A stretch of DNA of 64,000 nucleotides, taken from NCBI RefSeq assembly GCF_040050925.1, contig NZ_CP157390.1:1-64000 (forward strand), read 5' to 3'. Source of the DNA: Leifsonia sp. NPDC080035. GTDB lineage: Bacteria > Actinomycetota > Actinomycetes > Actinomycetales > Microbacteriaceae. Within the stretch, counting starts at the first letter, position 1. The number at the start of each line of letters is the position of its first letter. The position numbers and the translations under genes were made by a program. Of this stretch, positions 14,255-21,996 are shown piece by piece. The notes under the pieces are model-generated. The model was not told the origin of the DNA and made no database searches. It was given only the letters and a program-made list of their open reading frames with translations.

Positions 14255-15042
14255 CGGCAGTGTTGCAGGACCCGGCGATCCGGGTCCGAGGACTCGAGAA
14301 GTCCTACAAGAAGCTCAGCGTCCTCCGCGGCGTCGACTTCGATGTCGAGCGGGGCAGCATCTTCGCGCTGCTCGGCTCCAACGGCGCAGGCAAGACCACG
14401 GCGGTGAAGATCCTGTCCACCCTGCTGAAGGGGGACGGCGGGACCGCCACCGTCAACGGCTTCGACGTCGCGTCGAAGGCGGCGGACGTGCGGGACTCGA
14501 TCAGCCTGACCGGGCAGTTCGCCGCGGTCGACGAGGTGCTCACCGGGCGTGAGAACCTGATCCTGGTGGCGCAGCTGCGGCATCTGAAGAAGCCGGCCGC
14601 CGTCGCGGACGAGCTGCTCGCCCGGTTCTCGCTCACCGACGCGGGCTCCCGCAAGGTGGCGACCTACTCGGGAGGCATGCGCCGGCGGCTCGACATCGCG
14701 ATGAGCCTGATCGGCAACCCGCCGGTGATCTTCCTCGACGAGCCGACCACCGGTCTCGACCCGCAGGCGCGGATCGAGGTCTGGGAGGCCGTCAAGGAAC
14801 TCGCCAGCCGCGGCACCACGGTGCTGCTGACCACGCAGTACCTGGACGAGGCGGAGCAGCTCGCCGACCGCATCGCCATCCTGCACGAGGGACGCATCAT
14901 CGCCAACGGCACCCTCGGCGACCTGAAGAAGCTCCTCCCGCCGGCCGAGGTCGAGTACGTGGAGAAGCAGCCCAGCCTGGAAGACGTCTTCCTGGCCATC
15001 GTCGGCCCCCGGGCCTCGACAGAAACGGAGGAAGCACGATGA
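14251..15042 (+). CDS. ABC transporter ATP-binding protein (DrrA-like)
   Basis: A 263-residue ATPase. Walker A is GSNGAGKTT, the signature is YSGGMRRRLDIAMSL, Walker B is VIFLDEPTTGLDPQAR, and the switch region is LLTTQYLDEAEQLADRIAIL. This fits the DrrA group that pairs with one ABC-2 permease to export drugs or lipids. The C-terminal tail (VEKQPSLEDVFL) is typical of that group. It overlaps both neighbours by four bases, so translation is coupled. Confidence 0.92.
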   Translation: MTAVLQDPAIRVRGLEKSYKKLSVLRGVDFDVERGSIFALLGSNGAGKTTAVKILSTLLKGDGGTATVNGFDVASKAADVRDSISLTGQFAAVDEVLTGRENLILVAQLRHLKKPAAVADELLARFSLTDAGSRKVATYSGGMRRRLDIAMSLIGNPPVIFLDEPTTGLDPQARIEVWEAVKELASRGTTVLLTTQYLDEAEQLADRIAILHEGRIIANGTLGDLKKLLPPAEVEYVEKQPSLEDVFLAIVGPRASTETEEAR

Positions 15043-15815
15043 CCGCAGCAACGTTCGTCGCGGACACCACCGTCCTCACCGGGCGGTCCATGCGACACAT
15101 CACACGCAGTCTCGACACCATCATCACCACCGCGCTCATGCCGATCGCGTTCATGCTGCTGTTCGTGTTCGTGTTCGGCGGGGCGATCAACACGGGGAGC
15201 TTCGAGGGCTCGTACGTGAACTACCTGCTCCCCGGCATCCTGCTCATCACGGTCGCCACGAGCATCTCGTACACGGCCTACCGGCTGTTCATGGATCTGA
15301 AGGGCGGCATCTTCGAGCGCTTCCAGTCCATGCCGATCGCCCGCTCCAGTGTGCTGTGGGCGCACGTGCTGACCTCGCTGGTCTCCACGATGATCTCGGT
15401 GGTGCTGGTCGTGCTGGTCGCGCTGCTGATCGGGTTCCGCACCGGTGCGAGCGTGCTCGCCTGGCTCGGGGTCGCCGGCATCCTGGTGCTGTTCACGCTG
15501 ACGCTGACCTGGATCGCGGTGATCGCGGGACTGTCGGCCAAGACGGTGGACGGGGCGAGCGCCTTCTCGTACCCGATCATCTTCCTGCCGTTCATCAGCT
15601 CGGCCTTCGTGCCGACGGAGACGATGCCGGGTCCGGTGCAGTGGTTCGCGGAGAACCAGCCGATCACCTCGATCGTCAACTCCATCCGGGCGCTGTTCGC
15701 GCAGCAGCCGGTGGGCAACGACATCTGGATCGCGCTCGCCTGGTGCGTCGGCATCCTGATCGTCGCCTACGTCTTCGCGATCACCATCTACCGGCGCAAG
15801 ATCACCGCGGGATGA
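15039..15815 (+). CDS. ABC-2 type permease (DrrB-like)
   Basis: A 258-residue membrane protein with six helices: residues about 27-47, 58-80, 105-130, 137-160, 166-185 and 228-250. The soluble segment GGIFERFQSMPIARSSVLWAHV and the later PFISSAFVPTETMPGPVQWFAENQPIT are the ABC-2 signature. It forms the export channel with the preceding ATPase, presumably as a dimer of each. The exported molecule is unknown; PadR control suggests a toxic compound. Confidence 0.9.
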   Translation: MTAATFVADTTVLTGRSMRHITRSLDTIITTALMPIAFMLLFVFVFGGAINTGSFEGSYVNYLLPGILLITVATSISYTAYRLFMDLKGGIFERFQSMPIARSSVLWAHVLTSLVSTMISVVLVVLVALLIGFRTGASVLAWLGVAGILVLFTLTLTWIAVIAGLSAKTVDGASAFSYPIIFLPFISSAFVPTETMPGPVQWFAENQPITSIVNSIRALFAQQPVGNDIWIALAWCVGILIVAYVFAITIYRRKITAG

Positions 15816-15833
15816 CACACCGCCTCGGGACCA

Positions 15834-15868
15834 CGACGGCCGCCACCCTCTCCGGGTGGCGGCCGTCG
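15834..15868. terminator. Bidirectional hairpin terminator
   Basis: A perfect 15-bp inverted repeat (15834-15848 and 15854-15868) with loop TCTCC lies between the convergent permease and ParB-like genes. There is no long T-run, but position and strength fit a shared terminator. Confidence 0.75.
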
Positions 15869-15890
15869 CGTGCGTAAGGCGCGTTTCCTG

Positions 15891-17726
15891 CTACTCCCCC
15901 GCGCGGGGCCCGGCGCCCGCACGCCGGCGCAGCGCCACCAGTGCGGCGCCGGCGAGGAGCGCGGCGAGCGCGGTCGCCGCGAGGAACGGCTCCGCGGCCA
16001 GGGTGGATCCCGTCGACGCGAGCTCCGCCGGGTCGCCGTCCTGCGCGCCGACCGCAGCCGAGTCGGCCGCGGCGACCGTGACGGCCGCCGTCCCGACCTG
16101 CACGCCGTTCACGACGACCACCACGCTGTGCGCGCCGGCCGGGACGGACGCGGGGATGGTCGTGCTCAGCGCGAACGCGCCAGAGGCGTCCGTCGACACC
16201 GTGCCGAGCAGCACCGGGTCGGAGTGCAGCTCGACCCGCACGCCGGCGACGTTCGCGGCGAACCCGGTGCCCGCGACGGTGACGCTGCCGCCCGCGACGA
16301 GAGCGCCACTCACCGTGATGTGGCCGTGGACGGTGGTGGGGTCGGGGGTGCCCGGGTCGCCCGGCGTGCCAGGATCGGTTCCCGTCGCCTCGACCGTGAC
16401 GGGAGCGGAGGCGGCGGAGGGCGCGGAGGCGCCGACCGCGTTGGCAGCGGTGACGGTCGCGGTGTACTGCCCTGCGGCCAGACCGGTGAACGTCGCGCTG
16501 AGGGTCGCCGCATCCGTGGTCTTCGTGAGGCCGTTCGAGAGCCGGACCGTGTAGCCGGTGATGGCCGAGCCACCGTCGGCGGGCGCCGCCCACCTCACGG
16601 TGACGTCGGAGCCGTTCGCCGTCGCCGTCGGTGCTGCGGGCGCGGCTGGCGCGGTCGCGGCGGGCGGAAGCGTCGCCCGGTACGCGGTCATGTACGCGAG
16701 CTTGCCCGGCTTCGCCGACGAGTACGGCTGGGCGAGCTTCGCCCACTCGCCCTTGCTCTCTGCCTTGCCGTCGTTCCACGCGGTGAACGCGGAGAGGTCG
16801 GACGCGGTGTAGCCGCTCTCGGCATCCACGACGTCGGTGGGAGCGAGCGCGACCTGGGCCTGCGTGATCTGCTTCACGAGCGCGAGGGACGCGTCCCAGT
16901 CGTCCTGGTTCCAGCCCGCCACGTCGATGTCGGCGTGGCCGCGCAGCCAGGTGCCCCAGTAGAACTCCTGGAACGGAACGGCGCCGTCGGCTGAGTAGCC
17001 GATGTCGCGGGCGAAGTACATGATGCTGCGGTAGCGGTCGTCCTCGAAGCTCGCGAGGCCGACCGTCTTCGGCAGCTGCGCCGGCGTGATGGCGTCGCCG
17101 TCGACGTCCCGCAGCCACGTCCACTTGTTGGCCTTCATCGCATCCCAGAACGCCGACTCGGTCAGGCCGCTCAGGTTGCCGAGCACGCGCAGGCGGACGT
17201 GCGTGTCCATGCCGCCCTGTGCGTCCTCCGCGAAGGACGTGAGCGTGTGGTGCCCGTCGGTCAGGTAGAGCGCGCCCTGCGGACCGATCACGACGGTCTT
17301 CATCGGCGCGATGGAGTCGGCGGTCTCCGATCCGAGCGGGATCGTGCACGTGAACGAGGAGGAGTCGCGCAGCGTGGAGGCGGCGCTCGTCGTGGCCGCG
17401 GCGCCCTGGCCGTTCGCCTCGCACCAGTCGTCGAACTTCTTGTTGACGGCGTCCTTGCTGAGTGCCGTCGAGTAGCGGCCGAGCTTGTAGTAGACCTCGT
17501 CGTAGCCGAGCGAGGGCTGGGTCGGGTGGACGTCGCCGATCCGGACGTCGAGCAGCCGCTCCGGCTCCGCGCAGAGCGCGCGGGTGTCGCCGGTGACACA
17601 GCTCGGGTCCTTGACGTCGGTGGCGCCGGGGGCGGCGACGGCGGGCGCGGCGATGGCGACGGCGCCGAGCGCCGTGCCGATGGCCAGGACGGCGCCGACG
17701 ACGGCGCCGAAGGGTCGATGGGTCAC
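15891..17726 (-). CDS. Secreted ParB-like nuclease-fold protein with FN3 domain and LASTG anchor
   Basis: A 611-residue exported protein. Residues 1-32 are a signal peptide ending AAPAVAA. Residues about 55-345 resemble the ParB-like_2 putative nuclease family: LLDVRIGDVHPTQPSLGYDEV, then the core YLTDGHHTLTSF (D157, H159, H160), then WTWLRDVDGD. A fibronectin type III domain follows (about 360-445), then a Gly/Pro linker and a second beta-rich repeat (470-555). The C-terminus has LASTGS, a hydrophobic stretch, and RRRAG, a sortase-type sorting signal. It should sit on the cell surface. The molecular substrate is unknown, and nuclease activity is not shown for this family. Confidence 0.78.
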   Translation of the reverse strand: MTHRPFGAVVGAVLAIGTALGAVAIAAPAVAAPGATDVKDPSCVTGDTRALCAEPERLLDVRIGDVHPTQPSLGYDEVYYKLGRYSTALSKDAVNKKFDDWCEANGQGAAATTSAASTLRDSSSFTCTIPLGSETADSIAPMKTVVIGPQGALYLTDGHHTLTSFAEDAQGGMDTHVRLRVLGNLSGLTESAFWDAMKANKWTWLRDVDGDAITPAQLPKTVGLASFEDDRYRSIMYFARDIGYSADGAVPFQEFYWGTWLRGHADIDVAGWNQDDWDASLALVKQITQAQVALAPTDVVDAESGYTASDLSAFTAWNDGKAESKGEWAKLAQPYSSAKPGKLAYMTAYRATLPPAATAPAAPAAPTATANGSDVTVRWAAPADGGSAITGYTVRLSNGLTKTTDAATLSATFTGLAAGQYTATVTAANAVGASAPSAASAPVTVEATGTDPGTPGDPGTPDPTTVHGHITVSGALVAGGSVTVAGTGFAANVAGVRVELHSDPVLLGTVSTDASGAFALSTTIPASVPAGAHSVVVVVNGVQVGTAAVTVAAADSAAVGAQDGDPAELASTGSTLAAEPFLAATALAALLAGAALVALRRRAGAGPRAGE

Positions 17727-17766
17727 GGGGATCCGTTCTCTGAGGGGACGTTCAGGAATGCATCTC

Positions 17767-17785
17767 CTGACCCTGCTGAGGTCAG
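17767..17785. promoter_or_regulatory. Small inverted repeat upstream of the ParB-like gene
   Basis: CTGACC (17767-17772) and GGTCAG (17780-17785) form a short inverted repeat 40 bases before the ParB-like start. It could be an operator; the evidence is slight. Confidence 0.25.
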
Positions 17786-17838
17786 ACCACCGGGGAGTGG
17801 CGCGACGGTGAACGGATCGCGGCCCGCGCGTGAACGGA

Positions 17839-17865
17839 GGTGCCGGCGGTGCCGGCGGTGCCGGC
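17839..17865. repeat. Triple 9-bp tandem repeat
   Basis: GGTGCCGGC occurs three times in perfect tandem immediately after the stop of the glycosyltransferase gene. It may vary in copy number between strains. Confidence 0.7.
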
Positions 17866-17866
17866 C

Positions 17867-18859
17867 TCAGCGCGCGGCGCTACGGTACAGCGCGTCGAGC
17901 TCCGGGATCCAGCGGTCCGCCGTGAAGTGCTCCGCGATGTACGCTCGGGCGTTCAGCGCGGACGAGGCCGCGCGCGGGTCGGCGAGGACGTGGACCGTCT
18001 GCTGGACCGCCTCCGCGATGGAGCCGCTCAGCACGGGCAGCTCCCCCGAGTCGCCGATCAGCGTGGCCGGCACCACGACGGCGGGACCGATCGCCATCGC
18101 CTCGCGCTCGCTCACCGCGAGGATGCCGGCCGCCTGGCCGACCACGACATCCGCCGTCGCCAGCCAGCGCAGATATTCCTCGTGCGTGCCCCTCGGCACC
18201 AGCTCGACGCCGAGCGCCGCAGCGTCGCGCGCCTCCGGCCCCCAGTCGAGGCCGACCATCCGCACTCCGGCGGGTAGCGCCGGCTTCAGCGCACGCACGA
18301 ACTCGAGCTGGCGCTGCACGTTCTTGCTGTCGTCCCAGCGCGAGGCGAACGCGAGCGTCCGCGCGCCGCCGTTCGACGGCGCCCACTCCGGCAGCAGTTC
18401 GAGCTGCACGAACCCCGCCATGTAGCGCGCGTCGGAACGGGCGGTCGTCGCCTGCTCCTCGGTGTCGACGTTCGTGTAGTAGACGGCGATCGCGCCGTCG
18501 ATCGCCGACTGGATGAGCGCGTGCGTCTCCGGCGCCGCCCACTGGGTGCGGATGTCCGTGCCGTGCAGGTGCAGCGCATATGGCCGCCGCGGAATGTACG
18601 GCTTGCGCATCAGCGGCACCGAGGTCGCGTAGTGGATGTGCAGCACGTCGCTGGTCAGCGCGACCCGCTCGTGGCGCGCAACGTACGGAAGCTCGGCGAG
18701 CAGATGCTTCCCGCCGCGGAAGCCGGCCGCGGGCCGCACCCGCTCCGGCGGGACGTACCCCCACTCGAGCCCCGCGCGCCCCGCCGCGCGCACCAGCGCC
18801 TGACCGACGAAGGCGCAGTCGTTGAAGTGCGTGACGCGCGGTGGGCGGGAGGCGGGCAT
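17867..18859 (-). CDS. GT-B fold glycosyltransferase
   Basis: A 330-residue protein. The N-terminal part holds LLAELPYVARHERVALTSDVLHIHYATSV and LHLHGTDIR; the C-terminal part has LAFASRWDDSKNVQRQLEFVRALKP and the donor-binding segment ILAVSEREAMAIGPAVVVP, as in family 1/4 glycosyltransferases. The length is short for GT4. It probably adds a sugar to a cell-envelope glycan. The ATG at 18859 was chosen: CAGAAT lies six bases upstream and the protein then begins close to the first strand (PPRVTHFND). It is divergent from an ABC exporter only 70 bases away, which may move the glycan or its lipid precursor. Confidence 0.75.
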   Translation of the reverse strand: MPASRPPRVTHFNDCAFVGQALVRAAGRAGLEWGYVPPERVRPAAGFRGGKHLLAELPYVARHERVALTSDVLHIHYATSVPLMRKPYIPRRPYALHLHGTDIRTQWAAPETHALIQSAIDGAIAVYYTNVDTEEQATTARSDARYMAGFVQLELLPEWAPSNGGARTLAFASRWDDSKNVQRQLEFVRALKPALPAGVRMVGLDWGPEARDAAALGVELVPRGTHEEYLRWLATADVVVGQAAGILAVSEREAMAIGPAVVVPATLIGDSGELPVLSGSIAEAVQQTVHVLADPRAASSALNARAYIAEHFTADRWIPELDALYRSAAR

Positions 18860-18916
18860 CCCCCAATTCTGCCATGGCGGCCGCTCCGGCTCGGCGGTCA
18901 CGCAGGCGCCCGTCTG

Positions 18917-18922
18917 TAAGAT
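18917..18922 (+). promoter_or_regulatory. Leaderless -10 element
   Basis: TAAGAT lies seven bases before the GTG at 18930 and overlaps the alternative ATG at 18921. This favours the GTG as the true start. Confidence 0.45.
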
Positions 18923-18929
18923 GACGCGG

Positions 18930-20717
18930 GTGAAAGCCCTCTGGCGCACGTTGCGCGACCTCGTCCCCCTCCTGCCCGCGGCGGGTCAGCGCTACCTGAA
19001 GTTCTACACCTGGTTCGTCGGCCTGCTCGCGGTCCTCGACGCGTTCTCGCTCGGCCTTCTCGCGATCGTCATCTCGCCGCTGCTCTCCGGCAGCTCGCTG
19101 ACCGTCCCGATCCTCGGGACGATCGACACCACCGGCCTGATCTGGCTGCTCGTGCTCATCTGCGTCGTGGTCATCCTGAAGGGCGTGCTCGCGTCCCTGA
19201 TCCAGTACTTCGCGACCCGCCGGTTCGCCGCCTTCGAGCTCAGCATCGGCGACCGGCTGCTCAGCGCGTACCTCGCCTCGCCCTGGGTGGAGCGTCTCAA
19301 GCGGAACTCGGCCGACGTGGTCCGCCTTGCCGACTGGGGCATCGCGAACACGATCGCCGGGGTCCTGCTCCCCGCCGCCTCGCTGGTCGGGGAGGCGACC
19401 ACCTTCGTCGTGGTGTTCCTCGTGCTCGCGATCAGCCAGCCGGTGATCGCCCTGACCGCCCTCGTGTACCTCGGCCTGGTCGGCATCGCCCTCTACTTCT
19501 GGGTCTCCCGCCGGTCGCAGGTGGCCGGCCGGGTCAACCGCGACTACTCGTACCGCGTGTCGCGCCTGCTCACCGAGATGATCGGCGCGCTCAAGGAGGT
19601 GACGCTCCGGAACAAGTCGCAGGAGGTCGCCGAGGTGGTCCACCAGGAGCGCATCAAGACCTCCCGCGCACGTGCGAACATCCAGTTCCTCAACCTGGTG
19701 CCGCGGTACATCCTGGAGTCCGCGGTCATCGGCGGCATCGTGCTCGTCGGCGCCGTCGGCTTCCTCACCGGCGGCAGCCTCGTGGCAGCGATCACGGCGG
19801 TGTCGGTCTTCAGCCTCGCCGGCTTCCGGATGGCCCCCTCGATCACGCGTTTCCAGGCCGTGATCGGCACGACGACGGCGAACCTGCCGCACGCCCAGAA
19901 CGTCATCGCCGACATCACGGCGATGGAGAAGCAGAACGCCGAGGCCCGCGCGGGTGCCGACACCGGCGTGCTCCCCGAGCACCCGACGAGCCTGGACCTC
20001 GACGCGGTCACCTTCGCCTACTCCCCCGATTCGCCTGCGGCGCTGCGCGAGGTCGACCTGTCCATCCCGTTCGGGTCGACCGTCGCCTTCGTCGGCTCGT
20101 CGGGCGCGGGCAAGTCGACGCTGGTCGATCTGATCCTCGGGCTGGTGGAGCCGACCGGAGGCTCGATCACCATCGACGGGACGCCGCTGCGGCACGTCGC
20201 CTCTGCGTGGCACTCCCGGGTCGGCTACGTGCCCCAGGACGTGTCGCTGTTCGACGGGACCGTCGGCCAGAACGTCGCCCTGACGTGGTCGGACGACGTC
20301 GACCCGGTTCGTGCGCAGGCGGCGCTGGAGCAGGCGCAGCTGTGGGATGTGATCGCGAACCGCGAGGGCGGCCTCGACGGCGTCATCGGCGAGCGCGGTC
20401 TCGCCCTCTCCGGCGGCCAGCGCCAGCGCCTGGGCATCGCCCGCGCCCTATACGTCGACCCGTTCGTGCTCGTGATGGACGAGGCGACCAGCGCGCTCGA
20501 CACGGCGACCGAGGCGGCGGTCGCTCAGGCGATCAGGGAGCTGCACGGCAAGGTCACCGTCATCCTGGTCGCGCACCGGCTGTCGACCATCCGGCACGCC
20601 GACACCATCTACTTCATGTCGGACGGGCGGATCGTGGCGAGCGGGAGCTTCGACGAGCTCGTGCGCACCGTCCCGGCGTTCGCCGAGCAGGCCGCGCTCG
20701 CCGGAATGACCGGCTAG
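18930..20717 (+). CDS. ABC exporter, fused membrane and ATPase domains
   Basis: A 595-residue half-transporter. Residues 1-330 contain six membrane helices (FYTWFVGLLAVLDAFSLGLLAIVISPLL; WLLVLICVVVILKGVLASL; and so on). The ATPase domain starts near residue 355: Walker A is GSSGAGKSTL, Q-loop YVPQDVSLFDG, signature LALSGGQRQRLGIARAL, Walker B VLVMDEATSALD. It works as a homodimer, or as a heterodimer with an unknown partner. The divergent glycosyltransferase suggests a glycolipid or polysaccharide substrate, but this is inference. An ATG at 18921 is an alternative start. Confidence 0.88.
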   Translation: MKALWRTLRDLVPLLPAAGQRYLKFYTWFVGLLAVLDAFSLGLLAIVISPLLSGSSLTVPILGTIDTTGLIWLLVLICVVVILKGVLASLIQYFATRRFAAFELSIGDRLLSAYLASPWVERLKRNSADVVRLADWGIANTIAGVLLPAASLVGEATTFVVVFLVLAISQPVIALTALVYLGLVGIALYFWVSRRSQVAGRVNRDYSYRVSRLLTEMIGALKEVTLRNKSQEVAEVVHQERIKTSRARANIQFLNLVPRYILESAVIGGIVLVGAVGFLTGGSLVAAITAVSVFSLAGFRMAPSITRFQAVIGTTTANLPHAQNVIADITAMEKQNAEARAGADTGVLPEHPTSLDLDAVTFAYSPDSPAALREVDLSIPFGSTVAFVGSSGAGKSTLVDLILGLVEPTGGSITIDGTPLRHVASAWHSRVGYVPQDVSLFDGTVGQNVALTWSDDVDPVRAQAALEQAQLWDVIANREGGLDGVIGERGLALSGGQRQRLGIARALYVDPFVLVMDEATSALDTATEAAVAQAIRELHGKVTVILVAHRLSTIRHADTIYFMSDGRIVASGSFDELVRTVPAFAEQAALAGMTG

Positions 20718-20745
20718 CTGTTCCCCGGCGGGCGTGACCCGGGAT

Positions 20746-21210
20746 TCAGTGCTCGCCCTTGATCACGAAGAACGAGCCGCGGATCGTGCCGGCCAGTTTC
20801 GACCTCTGGCGCGCGAACTTGAAGGCCGCCAGCTCCTCCGGCACCTCCATGCCGTCGGAGAGCTTGAACCCGACCGCGCGCTTGCCGCCCGGCTCGAGCG
20901 TGTAGAGCACGTTGATCGACAGTCCCGACTCGTAGAAGACGTACGTCCAGCGCACTCCCTCGACCTCGAAGTCGGTCGCCTCGAGCGCCGGGGAGGCGAT
21001 CTCGATGTCGCGCTCCTCCTTCAGGATGCGCGCGACACGCTCGACCGACTCCGCTCCCGCGGCATCCGCGGGCTCGGTCGTGAAGACGTGGTCGTACTTG
21101 TTGCGGAAGTAGCGGGCCTCGTTGGCCCGCAGCCCGGCGAGCGCCGGGGAGACCGGCGACGACTCCAGGCCGACCGTTGACACGTTCTCGAAGTCGACGA
21201 CGTACGACAT
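20746..21210 (-). CDS. Conserved hypothetical protein
   Basis: A 154-residue protein I do not recognise. It begins MSYVVDFENVSTVGLESSPV and has mixed alpha/beta character: ARYFRNKYDHVFT, WTYVFYESGLSINVLYTLEPGGKRAVGFKLSDG, and a C-terminal GTIRGSFFVIKG. There is no signal peptide or membrane segment. The ribosome site GGGAGG is six bases before the ATG. It is convergent with the ABC exporter and lies downstream of a GNAT gene, about 50 bases apart. Confidence 0.6.
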   Translation of the reverse strand: MSYVVDFENVSTVGLESSPVSPALAGLRANEARYFRNKYDHVFTTEPADAAGAESVERVARILKEERDIEIASPALEATDFEVEGVRWTYVFYESGLSINVLYTLEPGGKRAVGFKLSDGMEVPEELAAFKFARQRSKLAGTIRGSFFVIKGEH

Positions 21211-21259
21211 GCACCCTCCCGATCCGATTGGCTGCCTCCACGGTACTGCCTCGGCCGCC

Positions 21260-21826
21260 TCAGGGGAGGGTGCGGCGCATCAGCCAGCGGTCGGCGCCGC
21301 CCGAGTGCGCCGTCGTCTTGGCGTGCCGCCGGAAGCCGTGCGCCTCGAACAGCGCGACCGTGCCGACGTAGCCGCTGATCACGTCTACCTTCGCCCCGCC
21401 GGTGTCGACCGGGTACCCCTCCACCAGCTCGGCGCCGGCCGCCCGCGCGTGCGCGACCGCACCGTCCAGCAGCTCGTGCATGAGCCCCCGGCCCCGGAAT
21501 CCGGCGCGAACCACGAAGCAGACGATCGACCACGGGTCGCGATCCTCGTCCAGGTGCGGGATGGTGCGGGAGTTGAGCAGCCGCCGGTACGTCGACTTGG
21601 GAGCCACCGAGCACCACCCGGCCACCTGATCGTCCACGTAGGCGAGAACGCCTGGTCCTGGCTCCCGCTCGCACTCGTCGTGCATGTACGCGATGCGCTC
21701 CGGCATCCCGAGCCGCGCGTCCCGGTACGACATGCACACGCATCCCCCGCCGCCCGGCTTCCGCGGCACCATGAACGTCGCGAAGTCGTCCCAACGCCCG
21801 GTCGCGGGCAGCACCTCGATCCCCAT
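21260..21826 (-). CDS. GNAT family N-acetyltransferase
   Basis: A 188-residue acetyltransferase. The acetyl-CoA loop is VVRAGFRGRGLMHELLDGAVAHARAAGA, followed by LVEGYPVDTG and the C-terminal VALFEAHGFRR. The N-terminal Cys-rich segment GGGGCVCMSYRD is unusual and could be a metal or redox site. GNAT enzymes of this type often modify amines on antibiotics or small molecules; the substrate is not known. The start is a leaderless ATG with TAGCAT six bases upstream. Confidence 0.8.
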   Translation of the reverse strand: MGIEVLPATGRWDDFATFMVPRKPGGGGCVCMSYRDARLGMPERIAYMHDECEREPGPGVLAYVDDQVAGWCSVAPKSTYRRLLNSRTIPHLDEDRDPWSIVCFVVRAGFRGRGLMHELLDGAVAHARAAGAELVEGYPVDTGGAKVDVISGYVGTVALFEAHGFRRHAKTTAHSGGADRWLMRRTLP

Positions 21827-21832
21827 GAAGGG

Positions 21833-21838
21833 ATGCTA
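21833..21838 (-). promoter_or_regulatory. Leaderless -10 element
   Basis: TAGCAT on the minus strand, exactly six bases before the ATG at 21826. Confidence 0.45.
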
Positions 21839-21882
21839 GCGCCGGGGTCCGACAGCGTCGCGCGGGCGGGTGGTGCGGCAGA

Positions 21883-21978
21883 GTCGAGAAGGGAGGACGT
21901 CCAGCGCCACTACGCCGGCAGACGCGACGAAGGGAGGAGATCCGGGCACTTCAAGCCGGGACCGCCTCCCTTCTCGAC
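21883..21978. repeat. Widely spaced inverted repeat after ychF
   Basis: GTCGAGAAGGGAGG (21883-21896) pairs perfectly with CCTCCCTTCTCGAC (21965-21978). Within the 68-base loop GAAGGGAGGA recurs at 21929-21938. It lies just after the ychF stop in the direction of transcription. No T-run follows, so the role is unclear. Confidence 0.6.
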
Positions 21979-21996
21979 CAGCGAGCAACAGGCCCG

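Noticed and set aside
13519..15051. A 510-codon minus-strand frame across the PadR-ABC operon
   Set aside because: Antisense to four well-supported genes; no recognisable motif.
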